Source: an uncultured Saprospiraceae bacterium (GTDB taxonomy: Bacteria; Bacteroidota; Bacteroidia; Chitinophagales; Saprospiraceae). From it: a stretch of 64,000 bases of DNA. This document shows, in pieces, positions 1-7,093 of this stretch. Under the pieces are notes generated by a model. The model was not told the origin of the DNA and did not search any database. It saw nothing but the letters and a program-made list of their open reading frames with translations. A program made the position numbers and the translations under genes. The stretch spans positions 1 through 64,000 of the forward strand of contig CALLPN010000029.1 in NCBI GenBank assembly GCA_938015435.1, written 5' to 3'. The number at the start of each line of letters is the position of its first letter. The first letter of the stretch is position 1.

Positions 1-75
1 GGTCAGTTGCTGCTTGTGTCTTCTCCAGGGGCTAGGTCAGTCACTTTAGTTTCATTCGTAGGGGAGCTGTTTTAG
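1..75 (+). CDS. C-terminal end of a type-B cassette protein (partial)
   Basis: The window opens inside a reading frame that ends in a TAG at 73-75. Its last 24 residues (starting GQLLLVSS, ending SFVGELF) closely match the end of the complete type-B protein at 6750-7052, including the terminal GELF. It is therefore the tail of another copy of that protein, with its start to the left of the window. Function unknown; it belongs to the same small-protein family as the genes at 111-410 and 601-903. Only the tail is visible, so it cannot be judged intact. Confidence 0.75.
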   Translation, partial: GQLLLVSSPGARSVTLVSFVGELF

Positions 76-87
76 CTCCTCTTTTTT
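61..87 (+). terminator. Hairpin overlapping the type-B stop codon
   Basis: GGAGC (63-67) pairs with GCTCC (75-79) across the stop codon and is followed by a T-rich run (82-87). The same arrangement occurs at the end of the complete type-B gene (GAGC 7041-7044, GCTC 7052-7055, then Ts), so the gene end and a terminator-like hairpin are combined in both copies. No separate functional evidence. Confidence 0.5.
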
Positions 88-110
88 CTTCACTTCATAT
101 ATCTATTATC

Positions 111-410
111 ATGAGTATCTTATTTGAAGTGGGCGTCGTCCACTACACGCATTCCGTGGTTGTCATTGTATCTGTGTCACCTACCTTTTTAGAGTATCTC
201 GAGTTTGTCATGGGCATGCATCAGCAGGGGCATTGGGGTTCGCTGAGCGAGTTCGATGCTTCGCTTAGTGACTTTGGTCTTTCTGCAGGTACGAGCGTTA
301 CTTCTCAGTATGAGTTGGTTGAGGAGTTTGAGCCGCTTGGTCATGCTCTGATTATTATTACTGATTTGATGCTGAGTGTTACAGTTGTCTCTTTGATTTC
401 TGATGGTTAG
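111..410 (+). CDS. Type-A cassette protein (diverged plasmid-related family)
   Basis: A 99-residue protein, closely similar over its full length to the one at 7344-7649. Both share QGHWG near residue 40, a SDFGL stretch, EEFEPLG and a final IIxxTDLxLSVTVVS block. The spacing of GHWG, an acidic stretch, and ITD-x-x-x-SVT matches the type-C protein (GDWGEV ... ITEADRSxTTV), so A and C look like distant paralogues. Type C belongs to a family of roughly 90-100 residue proteins often named plasmid-related protein or 'type I restriction endonuclease subunit M'; that name is not evidence of a methylase, and no catalytic motif is visible. The sense strand is T/G-rich and A-poor, unlike the surrounding genes. 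It starts 35 bp after the type-B remnant, with no RNA element between. Confidence 0.7.
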   Translation: MSILFEVGVVHYTHSVVVIVSVSPTFLEYLEFVMGMHQQGHWGSLSEFDASLSDFGLSAGTSVTSQYELVEEFEPLGHALIIITDLMLSVTVVSLISDG

Positions 411-433
411 TGTTTTCTTACACACTATTCTAT

Positions 434-571
434 GCATAGGTAGGTGCAGAGCTATACATCTGAAAGGTCTGGCTCTTCGAGCCTGGCACTCTCGCACTGC
501 GTGCGGAGCGATCCACCTTGTATATGTATTTCTCTTCCCTGGTATAGCATCGATAGTATGCATCGTCATAC
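434..571 (+). ncRNA. Structured RNA element copy 1, upstream of type-C gene
   Basis: First of four copies (others at 6582-6718, 7176-7317, 44239-44369). It begins GCATAGGTAGG and contains a perfect hairpin GGCTC-TTC-GAGCC (471-483), a second hairpin CGCAC-TGC-GTGCG (493-505), the near-invariant block GCGATCCACCTTG (508-520), and a last hairpin GTATG-CATCGT-CATAC (556-571) ending about 30 bases before the ATG at 601. The GATCCACCTTGCA block can pair with the upstream TGCAAGGT, perfectly in copies 2 and 4 and imperfectly here. Conserved stems with changed sequence argue for a folded RNA (or folded single-stranded DNA) rather than a protein. It is probably a 5' leader, but a recombination site is also possible. 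Confidence 0.7.
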
Positions 572-600
572 ACATTCTTTCATTTATACATTTCATTATT

Positions 601-903
601 ATGAGTACATCATCATTTTCTATGGGGCAGGTTGTGGCCACTTCTTCTATTCAGTCTATTATGTTATCTCATCTTTCATTTCATACTTTCATTTACTCTT
701 CGCTTATGAGGCATGAGGTAGGTGATTGGGGTGAGGTAGCTAAGGAGGATCACGAGAGTAATGAGATGGCTCTCGTTACTGGTTGTCGTCTCTTTTCGGT
801 TTATGAGTGTAGTTCGGCTCATTCAGTTCATGGTGATTGTGTTTGGGTTATTACTGAAGCTGATCGGTCAGTTACTACTGTGCTTTGGCCGGGGGAGTAT
901 TAG
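601..903 (+). CDS. Type-C cassette protein ('plasmid-related' family)
   Basis: A 100-residue protein beginning MSTSSFSMGQVVATSS and carrying GDWGEV, a DHESNE acidic stretch, LVTG-x-RLFSVY and the terminal ITEADRSVTTVLWP motif. This is the hallmark pattern of a widespread small family annotated as plasmid-related protein or, misleadingly, as type I restriction endonuclease subunit M. The copy at 44399-44701 is the same length and highly similar. The frame is open upstream to 403, but homology starts at 601 and the upstream part is the RNA element, so 601 is the chosen start. Molecular role unknown; the family is frequent in mobile or accessory DNA. Confidence 0.8.
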   Translation: MSTSSFSMGQVVATSSIQSIMLSHLSFHTFIYSSLMRHEVGDWGEVAKEDHESNEMALVTGCRLFSVYECSSAHSVHGDCVWVITEADRSVTTVLWPGEY

Positions 904-947
904 GTAATTTTGTCCAGTTTTTTAATTAATAAACTGGACAAATTACC
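903..947 (+). terminator. Long inverted repeat after the type-C gene
   Basis: GGTAATTTTGTCCAGTTT (903-920) pairs with AAACTGGACAAATTACC (931-947): a 17-bp stem with one bulged T and an AT-rich loop, beginning at the last base of the stop codon. It looks like a bidirectional terminator separating this cluster from the minus-strand WYL gene. Confidence 0.65.
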
Positions 948-1280
948 ATCGTTGATGAAAATATAAGACGTTGAAAACATCTGACTACATTGACTTTAAG
1001 ATAAATCGTGTCTCTATTTGTTATATTTCACCTATGAGGATTTTACTGGTGATGTACATTCAGTCAAAGAACAATTCGCGATATACAAAAGAATTACTTG
1101 GTGCTATGTTAGATGTGTGAATCTACAATGAAGTTTAATGTGTGGTTTGATTCGCTTAATTCATTTTCGAACTACAATATTTCAGGAAAGGAAAGTATCC
1201 TTTCTCATACTTATAGATGGAATATAGAATGAGGCTCACGAAAACTAGACCTTTATGTCACACTATTATAACTTAAGCTT
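948..1280. other. Gene-free stretch
   Basis: I find no supported gene here. A short inverted repeat (AAAGG/CCTTT near 1183-1204) is the only structure noticed. The region lies at the 3' ends of two convergent genes (601-903 plus strand, 1281-2300 minus strand). Confidence 0.5.
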
Positions 1281-2300
1281 CTACGTATAATGAGACGCCA
1301 TTTTCTTTACACGTAATTGCATCTCATCACGTACCGTCTTTGGTGAAATAATCTCAACGCTAGGTCCATAAGAAAGTATCAAAGCATAAAGTTCGTGATT
1401 GGGCACTACATCTAATGATGTGTAGAAATATCCATCTTCTCTCTCTCTTAGTTTTTTCTGATAAGGATGTAATGGCTTATTTTCGATGTAAGGAGCAGTA
1501 TTCGGATGTATCTTAATTTGAACAGCGGCAGTCTCTGTATTAGCGTATTTAGTCACACCAATGATTTCATCAAAATAAGTCGCAAAATCAATATCATCAT
1601 TAGGTATATAATCTATCTCAGTAGAAGTCATTTCTTCAATCCTATCGATAGGTAAGTTTAGGGGATGTATTCCGTAGTTTTCTTTGACTTCAGCATCATA
1701 GCCAAAAAGAAACCATCTGTTATTATACTGCTTCAGAAAGTAGGGATGGAGTTTATAATTATATATCTCGTTTTTGAAATTCTTATATTCTATATCTAGG
1801 ACCCTTCTAGACCTTATGTGTTGATAGATTTCATGTACTAAGTGATTGTTGCGAAGATCTTCATTGTTCTGGTAATCAATAATAGGAGTTGTATCTAACT
1901 GTACATTAAGACTAGTCTCCAATCTAGGTAGAAGATCAGAGATGTAGTCAAACTCATTCCTGCCACTTATAGAGGATAATGTTGTAATCGCTTCTTTAAA
2001 TCTCTCAAGTTCATTTTGACTTAAAGGCTGCTTATCTATAGTAATTGATTCATCAGCATAGCGGTAGTAGACATTCCTTCCTATTTTGGTCCTGATTATC
2101 TTTAAAGCATAACCATGTTCTGATTCTATGTATTTTATATCATTATGAATTGTCTTACGTGAAAGGGATTCTCGTTGTCCGTCTACTGCAGATAGTGCAT
2201 CTATGCAATCATCAGCCAAGTCTCGCCACCCATACAGCCTAGAGAAGTCACGTAAGCATCGGTTGATTATTTTGAATCGGAGTAGTTGGTTTTTAGTCAT
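1281..2300 (-). CDS. WYL-domain transcriptional regulator
   Basis: A 339-residue protein with an N-terminal winged-HTH-like region (about residues 1-70, with SRKTIHNDIKYIE resembling a recognition segment) followed by a WYL domain around residues 165-230 (HPYFLK, NNRWFLFGYD) and a C-terminal WCX-type extension (Y..SLDVVPNHELYALILSYG). WYL proteins bind nucleic-acid or nucleotide ligands and often repress defence operons or respond to DNA damage (PafBC, BrxR and CapW are related designs). It is divergent from the DUF3127 gene, the unknown gene and the retron, which suggests it controls that block, but no operator was identified. Its start lies within about 100 bp of the DUF3127 start. Confidence 0.85.
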   Translation of the reverse strand: MTKNQLLRFKIINRCLRDFSRLYGWRDLADDCIDALSAVDGQRESLSRKTIHNDIKYIESEHGYALKIIRTKIGRNVYYRYADESITIDKQPLSQNELERFKEAITTLSSISGRNEFDYISDLLPRLETSLNVQLDTTPIIDYQNNEDLRNNHLVHEIYQHIRSRRVLDIEYKNFKNEIYNYKLHPYFLKQYNNRWFLFGYDAEVKENYGIHPLNLPIDRIEEMTSTEIDYIPNDDIDFATYFDEIIGVTKYANTETAAVQIKIHPNTAPYIENKPLHPYQKKLREREDGYFYTSLDVVPNHELYALILSYGPSVEIISPKTVRDEMQLRVKKMASHYT

Positions 2301-2396
2301 TTGGCAAGAAAATATAAGTGTGTAAGTATATTACACAGGTATAGCCTTAAAGGTTCCCATATTTGCATCATCAATCAATACCAACAAGAAGAACAA

Positions 2397-2765
2397 TTGG
2401 AAATAAGCGGCAAAATAATTGCAATATTACTCATACAAGAAGGGAGTACTGCTAAGGGGAACTGGAAGAAGCAATCATTCATCGCGGAACCTGAAGGGCA
2501 ATATCCAAAAAACAGTATGCATTGATCAATGGGAGATAAGCTAGATACTACAAAACTAGTAGATGGAAATAATGTGAATGCTTATATTGAGATAAATAGT
2601 AGGGAGTGGAATGGTAAGTGGCATACTGACATGAAGGATTGGAAGGAACAGAATGGTGGTTCACTATTGAATAATATACGTGAGCCTAAGATTATGAGTG
2701 ATTTTGAGATAAAAGATAAAGTAGATGATTGGAGTATTGAGATGGATGACGTTTTACCGTTTTAA
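2397..2765 (+). pseudogene. DUF3127 gene with two compensating frame breaks
   Basis: The N-terminal part (EISGKIIAIL ... WKKQSF ... QYPK) and the C-terminal part (MGDKLDTTK ... INSREWNGKWHTD) are the two halves of one DUF3127 protein, a small OB-fold-like Bacteroidota family. In the present frame an in-frame TGA (2523-2525) separates them. Reading one base ahead between about 2505 and 2532 gives KTVCIDQW, which matches the family's PKKVCF-x-x-W segment. A one-base excess in the A6 run and a one-base loss in the following GGG run would explain it. Both are homopolymers, so an assembly error is as likely as real decay. The start is probably TTG at 2397, since no ATG fits. The next gene begins 20 bp downstream. 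Confidence 0.65.
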
Positions 2766-2784
2766 AAATTAGATAAGATATAAA

Positions 2785-3150
2785 ATGAATACACAAGAAA
2801 CGCCACAATATAAAATTTTGCTAGCTAAACCTATGACGCTGAATGATTTGACTAAAGATGGTAAGGTGATCTGGAAGGTAGTCAAGGGAAAATATGGTAA
2901 TTTTCTAGTTCTCAATTATGTTTTGAGTTCTGATGAACATTTTACTATACTTGGAGAGGCATGTAGTTTTTATCCATCCAAAGATATGAGAAATGGCATC
3001 GCATTAAGTGACATAAATGTGTTTAATCAATATGTAAAGGATAATTTGGATAAGATTAAAATAGGCATATTCTATCATGAAGGTAGGAAGTATAATCGCT
3101 TTTATAGAATTGGAACAAAAACAGAAATAAAAAATAAACACTTGAATTGA
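2785..3150 (+). CDS. Hypothetical protein upstream of retron
   Basis: A 121-residue soluble protein I do not recognise. It has no signal peptide or membrane segment. Visible features are a Lys-rich N-terminal half (KDGKVIWKVVKGKYGNF) and a basic, aromatic C-terminus (YHEGRKYNRFYRIGTKTEIKNK). It follows the DUF3127 gene by 20 bp in the same direction, suggesting an operon. Its last codons overlap the 5' arm (a1) of the retron ncRNA at 3132-3143, so the end of this gene is physically tied to the retron. It may be part of the retron system or simply the neighbour. ATG at 2785 follows an A-rich stretch typical of Bacteroidota starts. Confidence 0.6.
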   Translation: MNTQETPQYKILLAKPMTLNDLTKDGKVIWKVVKGKYGNFLVLNYVLSSDEHFTILGEACSFYPSKDMRNGIALSDINVFNQYVKDNLDKIKIGIFYHEGRKYNRFYRIGTKTEIKNKHLN

Positions 3151-3389
3151 ATACCAGGCGATACGCCTTGGAGAGCTTCGGCTCACAATCTTAATTTCTA
3201 ACGTCAGTACGATGACTATGTATAGATTAATCGACTGCGTCTTATACTTTATTAATTGATATTATAGATATAATTATAACTGTAATTGATATTAACTATT
3301 GAGTCGAAAATTGATATCGAAGCTGTAATTAGTATTGGTATTAATAAGGAAAATAGAAAAGTATAAAAACTATTTAAGAAGTGTTATTT
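3132..3389 (+). ncRNA. Retron ncRNA (msr-msd)
   Basis: The region before the RT folds by eye like a retron ncRNA. Arm a1 AAATAAACACTT (3132-3143) pairs with a2 AAGTGTTATTT (3379-3389) with one bulged A. Then come msr-like stem-loops: CCAGGCG-ATA-CGCCTTGG (3154-3171), GAGC-TTCG-GCTC with a UUCG tetraloop (3173-3184), and ACGTCAGTaCGAT (3201-3213) with ATCGACTGCGT (3230-3240). A long AT-rich hairpin follows, TTATACTTT (3242-3250) with AAAGTATAA (3358-3366), continued inside by ATTAAT/ATTAAT; this is the expected msd. Order, arm position and size match known retrons. The branching guanosine was not assigned with confidence. Confidence 0.8.
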
Positions 3390-3417
3390 GTGGCTGGCAG
3401 AGATTTCTGCCAGCCAC
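3390..3417 (+). promoter_or_regulatory. Perfect 11-bp hairpin between retron ncRNA and RT start
   Basis: GTGGCTGGCAG (3390-3400) pairs perfectly with CTGCCAGCCAC (3407-3417) around the loop AGATTT. It directly follows the a2 arm and ends 20 bases before the RT start codon. It has no following T run, so it is not a classic terminator. It could attenuate RT expression, protect the 3' end of the ncRNA after processing, or be recognised by the RT. It is GC-rich in an AT-rich setting, which makes chance unlikely. Confidence 0.6.
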
Positions 3418-3437
3418 TATTTAAAGAAAAATACATA

Positions 3438-4643
3438 ATGAAACATTTATCAAAATACGAACAGGAATTAGTTGCACTCAAATTGAGAGAGGCGACTAGC
3501 TTATACGATTTCGTTGATGTATTGAATCAAGTTCAAAATTTCATTTTGCCCAAGACTGACTCTAATGTAAAAGCAATAACAATCCAAGTTATTAACTATC
3601 TCCTCTATGCAAAAAATGGTAAGGCGTATAAATATTCCGAAATACCGAAGAAGTCAGGTGGAGTAAGAAAAATAATTGCTCCTAACAAAAGATTGAGGTA
3701 CATACAACGTTTGATCAATCAATGCCTTCATGCGCTATATTACCCAATGCCTCAAGCACATGGGTTTGTGCCTGAAAGAAGCATTGTTTCTAATGCAAGA
3801 CTACACACAAACAAGAAGTATGTTTATAATCTTGATTTATCAGATTTTTTTCCATCAATATCATTTCACAGATTAAAAGCAGTACTCTGTAAAGTGAAGC
3901 AGATTGGAATCAATCAAAAAGTTGCACATATAGTTGCAAACCTTTGTTGTCATGAGGGCGTGTTACCTCAAGGAGCTCCGACTTCTCCAACTCTAAGTAA
4001 TTTTGTTTGTATAGCTCTAGACAAAAAAATGTACTACTTATCCAAGGAGGGTGATTTTACATATAGTCGCTATGCTGATGATATTACGTTTTCATCGAAT
4101 AACGATATATCTAAAGTTGAATTTAAGTCACTGGTGGCAGGTATTATCGTCGATGAAGGTTTTCAACTAAACAAGAAAAAAGAAAGGCTGCAGATGAATA
4201 ATGTCATCAAATCTGGTAAGCTTTACAGGCAACACCAAGAAGTGACGGGGATAGTGGTAAATGAAAAAGTTAATGTTAATAAGAAGTATATCCGTAATTT
4301 AGAGGCGACACTGTTTAACTGGGAGACTTATGGCTATGATATAGCGTCTTTATTGCATGAACACTTTTATAAGTTTTCTAAGGGGTCGGATAGATATGAT
4401 GGAGCTATTCCTGCTATTGAGGATGTCATTATGGGAAGAATAGAGTATTTGAGTATGGTCAGAGGTAAAGATGATTCCAAATACCAATTATTTAAGATTA
4501 GGTATAATACTTTATGTATGAAAGAGGCTTATACAGAAAAGGAAATGTTGAATGTCTTGGATGTATGGAATAAAGATGGATTAAATGCCGCTATGAAGAA
4601 ATTTTATGACAAGAGGAATTTGCTTAATTTGAAAACTAATTAA
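3438..4643 (+). CDS. Retron reverse transcriptase
   Basis: A 401-residue RT. It has the catalytic YADD (residues 212-215), the first catalytic Asp in LDLSDFFPSI (about 131-140), the QGAPTSP motif, and two retron signatures: NAxxH (NARLH, 119-123) and VTG (269-271) in the C-terminal region that binds the msr. SGGVRKI near residue 75 is the usual RT1-type motif. There is no maturase or HNH domain, so it is not a group II intron RT, and its length fits retron RTs. Start 3438 was chosen because ATG-AAA-CAT follows an A-rich leader; the open frame back to 3381 covers the ncRNA arm and hairpin. It stops 2 bp before the next gene, implying co-expression with the partner. It reverse-transcribes the ncRNA into msDNA. 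Confidence 0.92.
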   Translation: MKHLSKYEQELVALKLREATSLYDFVDVLNQVQNFILPKTDSNVKAITIQVINYLLYAKNGKAYKYSEIPKKSGGVRKIIAPNKRLRYIQRLINQCLHALYYPMPQAHGFVPERSIVSNARLHTNKKYVYNLDLSDFFPSISFHRLKAVLCKVKQIGINQKVAHIVANLCCHEGVLPQGAPTSPTLSNFVCIALDKKMYYLSKEGDFTYSRYADDITFSSNNDISKVEFKSLVAGIIVDEGFQLNKKKERLQMNNVIKSGKLYRQHQEVTGIVVNEKVNVNKKYIRNLEATLFNWETYGYDIASLLHEHFYKFSKGSDRYDGAIPAIEDVIMGRIEYLSMVRGKDDSKYQLFKIRYNTLCMKEAYTEKEMLNVLDVWNKDGLNAAMKKFYDKRNLLNLKTN

Positions 4644-4645
4644 TA

Positions 4646-5377
4646 ATGGACGATAAGAAGTATGATCCACTTAAAAATAAAAAACTGAATAAAGTCGAGC
4701 AGAAGAATGTTGAGTATCACGTAGCTGGTGCAGCTTTATTCGATAGCCTCTTTGCCAGTGCCGTTAAACAACAAGGAGAAATCTCTGTTGAATCAAAAAA
4801 GGATGGTAGGTCAGATATTGAGCCAATTGTAGTGAATTTCATCACGGATGTTATATCTAAAAATAGGGAGGGTAAAATTTCAAGATTACTTGCTAAGAAG
4901 TTTGAAAATGTGAGAGAAGACATAGTGAAGAGCTCCAACGAAAATAAAAACGTACTTCCATTCCAAAAAGCCAATAATCAAGTATTTGCAGAGATTAGAA
5001 AAAGAGAGGTTATTAAGCATGATCCTCAAGATACTGTTGATTTCATTAGATCATTCACTAAAGGACAATATCTAAAATGGGCCACTCATTCATGGGATAA
5101 TGAAAGGAATATAGCTCATGTCGAGTGGATAGTAAATTGCAGAAAAGATTTTCTAGAGCTATTGAGTCGTTACAGTAATATTCCAATAGGTACAATATTG
5201 AAGATAGCAACTTTTTGTTTTCAATATGACTTTGAAGAAAAATCAAATAGGTGGAGCTGGCATAAGATCGATATTGGTTGGAGTTCCAATTTCATGGTTG
5301 AACATTGTAAGAATAGTGACAATCCTTTTTCAGTCAAGATAGATAGGTCGTATTTTGCCAATGATAAGGAATTGTAA
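4646..5377 (+). CDS. Unknown retron-associated protein (candidate effector)
   Basis: A 243-residue soluble, Lys-rich protein starting 2 bp after the RT stop, so almost certainly co-translated. I do not recognise the family. Visible features: a charged N-terminal third with low-complexity Lys/Glu; a middle segment DPQDTVDFIRSFTKGQYLKWATHSWDNE; a possible helical IVNCRKDFLELLSRY followed by NIPIGTILKIATFCF; and an aromatic C-terminus (NRWSWHKIDIGWSSNFMVEH). No obvious nuclease, TIR, ATPase, HTH or membrane-spanning motif. In characterised retron defence systems a toxin or effector is encoded beside the RT, so this is the best candidate, by position only. Its 3' end overlaps the convergent ORF at 5221-6093 by 157 bp. 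Confidence 0.75.
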   Translation: MDDKKYDPLKNKKLNKVEQKNVEYHVAGAALFDSLFASAVKQQGEISVESKKDGRSDIEPIVVNFITDVISKNREGKISRLLAKKFENVREDIVKSSNENKNVLPFQKANNQVFAEIRKREVIKHDPQDTVDFIRSFTKGQYLKWATHSWDNERNIAHVEWIVNCRKDFLELLSRYSNIPIGTILKIATFCFQYDFEEKSNRWSWHKIDIGWSSNFMVEHCKNSDNPFSVKIDRSYFANDKEL

Positions 5378-6093
5378 GAACCATTTTTGAGAGAGTACAG
5401 ATCTCCATTTACCTCTTGGTAAAATTCGATATGCAATAGGTGGAAGCCACAGCCATCACCTTCTGGCGGTGCATCAAACTGAAGTCTCAGATCTTGCACA
5501 GTCGCATCGATCTTGAACGTCTCAGTATCACTGATCTTGGTATCGAAGACACCAGTTTCAAAATTGATGTTTGCCCATCCTGCCTTCATGGCCATATGGG
5601 TAGCTCCACCAGGAGCAACTACATCATTGATTGGATTCAATCCAGTAATTGTCACTTCACCATCTTCAGTATTTAATGCATACTGAGCAAAGAAGATACT
5701 AGACAAGATTGCCTTGATATTGAAGTTGAATCCTTTCAAGAAGCCTTTTCCAGCATCTTCCATGATTCCAACTCCTGCACTTCTCTGTCCTCTTACACTT
5801 GTAGTGTCTAGGTTCTTGATCTGAGTCATTACCTTCGTCAGTCTTGAAGTCACCAATCTGTCTTTTGCATTGGTCATCAAGTTTCTTACTGCAGTTCTTA
5901 AGACTTTCCCTGCAGTCGCAGATCTTCCAAACTCAGATCCATTCTCTCTAGTTCTTTGAAACGTTGGATCATTAGCGATTCTATCGCCATCGACTCCGCC
6001 TTTCGTTCTCACCAGATAATCTTTACCTGACTTGTAGAATGTCAAGTCATCGAGTGTACCCTTGATTTTAAGAATACCTTTTAATTTAGCCAT
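5221..6093 (-). CDS. Bacteroidota hypothetical protein, 3' end replaced by retron-side DNA
   Basis: The N-terminal 235 or so residues match a Bacteroidota family of unknown function beginning MAKxKGxLKxxGTLxxxTFYK, with RIANDPTFQRTRENGSEFG, VTSRLTKVMTQIKNLDTTSVRGQR and a late FYQEVNGDLYSLKNGSYN (DUF6266-like style; exact Pfam not asserted). Relatives, as I recall them, end soon after the LKNG-x-YN segment. Here the frame runs on for about 50 residues antisense to the retron partner gene, so those residues are probably not native. This suggests the retron block was joined to the 3' end of this gene, or that the genes overlap convergently. The function of the family is unknown. The gene has its own upstream region around 6100-6250. 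Confidence 0.7.
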   Translation of the reverse strand: MAKLKGILKIKGTLDDLTFYKSGKDYLVRTKGGVDGDRIANDPTFQRTRENGSEFGRSATAGKVLRTAVRNLMTNAKDRLVTSRLTKVMTQIKNLDTTSVRGQRSAGVGIMEDAGKGFLKGFNFNIKAILSSIFFAQYALNTEDGEVTITGLNPINDVVAPGGATHMAMKAGWANINFETGVFDTKISDTETFKIDATVQDLRLQFDAPPEGDGCGFHLLHIEFYQEVNGDLYSLKNGSYNSLSLAKYDLSILTEKGLSLFLQCSTMKLELQPISILCQLHLFDFSSKSY

Positions 6094-6349
6094 TGGATTA
6101 CAATTTTGTGCTCATCACATGTCCATGAGCGGTTATTTAATAATCCAATAATAGAGGCAGACAAGGACATGAAGCAAATTCCAATTTCCGCCAATGTCAC
6201 TCTATGGCACTATTTGCCATTTAATTCAGTTATACATTACGTATTTCCTTAATATCTTATCAGCTTTCATCCAATTTCCATTCAATAATCACTTCTGTCT
6301 CCTCTATGGATACTCCATGGATGGTGTATAGATACAGTATGGATAGTGT

Positions 6350-6553
6350 ATGAGAAGGCATAATCGAATAATCATCTACCCACAGGATGTTGCTATCATC
6401 ACCGGAAGAAGTGATCGATACGGCAGATTGATCATAAAGAGAATTAAAGAGCATCTAAGTAAAGAGCCGCATCAGTTTGTGACGATCAAGGAATTTGCAG
6501 AGTATATGGATATAGAAATGTCGTTGATTGAGCTTGTGATCTTCGGTGAATAG
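6350..6553 (+). CDS. Small conserved Bacteroidota protein, HTH-like
   Basis: A 67-residue basic protein (RIIIYPQDVAIITGRSDRYGRLIIKRI ... HQFVTIKEFAEYMDI). This pattern recurs in Bacteroidota accessory regions and looks like a small DNA-binding or helix-turn-helix protein (GRSxRYGRxxxKRI followed by FVTIxEFxxY). It is preferred over the antisense ORFs at 6260-6454 and 6455-6676, which show no recognisable pattern. Upstream is a near-repeat GGATGGTGTAT / GGATAGTGTAT (about 6317-6350), possibly a binding site. It ends 28 bp before RNA element copy 2. No partner gene is evident. Confidence 0.7.
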   Translation: MRRHNRIIIYPQDVAIITGRSDRYGRLIIKRIKEHLSKEPHQFVTIKEFAEYMDIEMSLIELVIFGE

Positions 6554-6581
6554 CGTTGGGTATTCTATCATACGTACTTCT

Positions 6582-6718
6582 GCGTAGGTAGGTACAGATC
6601 TACATATCTGCAAGGTCTGGTCTCTACGAGCCCTGGCACCTCCTTCGTCGGCGATCCACCTTGCATATAAGTACATCTTCCCTTAGTAAGCATACGATAG
6701 TATGAGCATCAGTCTCAT
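6582..6718 (+). ncRNA. Structured RNA element copy 2, upstream of type-B gene
   Basis: It starts GCGTAGGTAGG and contains CAGAT-CTACAT-ATCTG, an outer stem TGCAAGGT pairing with ACCTTGCA (perfect), an inner arm GGTCTC...GAGCCC, the invariant GGCGATCCACCTTGC block, and the last hairpin ATGAG (6702-6706) with CTCAT (6714-6718). Compared with copies 1 and 4 (GTATG/CATAC) the last hairpin keeps its position but changes both strands, which is covariation. It ends 31 bases before the type-B ATG at 6750. Confidence 0.75.
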
Positions 6719-6749
6719 CAGTATTTTTTCATTTATACATTATATCGTT

Positions 6750-7052
6750 ATGGTTTCTTCATTATTAGGTTCTTTCCAGTTATCGCCTCAGGTTAGTGAG
6801 TGTTTGTCACTTGATTTGGGTTTGTTGTCTTTCATCCGTCATAGTATCGTCCGTCATCAGCATGGTGAGTTTGGTGAGGTATATGGTCCAGAGCTTGAGT
6901 CTTGCTGTGGGGCTTATGTCTTCGGTGGTAGGTTTCACAGTGTCTTTGAGTACGAGGTTTGCACTTCACCTTTACATGGGCAGTTGTTACTCATTGTTTC
7001 TCCTAGTGCCAGAGATACTACCTTTATTTCATTTTTAGGGGAGCTGTTTTAG
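6750..7052 (+). CDS. Type-B cassette protein
   Basis: A 100-residue protein with HGEFGEVYGPELE near residue 45, FGGRFHSVFEYEV, GQLLLIVSPSARDTTFISF and a final GELF. The order HGEFGEV / RFHSVFEYEV / LIVSPSARDTTF parallels GDWGEV / RLFSVYEC / VITEADRSVTTV of type C, so this is a third diverged branch of the same family. Start 6750 is preferred to 6702, because the first 16 codons from 6702 are the last hairpin of the RNA element and the spacing from element to ATG then equals that of the other copies. The stop codon lies inside a small terminator-like hairpin (GAGC 7041-7044, GCTC 7052-7055, then Ts). Function unknown. Confidence 0.7.
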   Translation: MVSSLLGSFQLSPQVSECLSLDLGLLSFIRHSIVRHQHGEFGEVYGPELESCCGAYVFGGRFHSVFEYEVCTSPLHGQLLLIVSPSARDTTFISFLGELF

Positions 7053-7093
7053 CTCTCTTTTTATTCCAGTACCTTATGCAAGAAGTACGAGCA

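Noticed and set aside
434..571. Integron attC site or group II intron domain
   Set aside because: No attC core (GTTRRRY/RYYYAAC) pair, no intron domain V motif and no IntI gene in the window.
403..600. Upstream extension of the type-C gene
   Set aside because: It translates the conserved RNA element; the copy at 44399 starts at the equivalent of 601.
189..641. 150-codon minus-strand ORF across the first cassettes
   Set aside because: It is antisense to the type-A gene and the RNA element, has no recognisable pattern, and both of those features have conserved copies elsewhere.
2286..2525. Independent 79-residue gene
   Set aside because: Its 3' half is the N-terminus of the frameshifted DUF3127 gene and its 5' part overlaps the WYL gene start.
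3438..4643. Diversity-generating retroelement or group II intron RT
   Set aside because: NAxxH and VTG motifs, a1/a2 arms and msr/msd-like hairpins fit a retron; no template/variable repeat pair or maturase domain was seen.
5440..5676. Plus-strand ORF opposite the conserved minus-strand protein
   Set aside because: It is the antisense shadow of a recognisable family.
6260..6676. Two minus-strand ORFs opposite 6350-6553 and RNA element 2
   Set aside because: No family resemblance, and they lie antisense to a recognisable small protein and to the RNA element.
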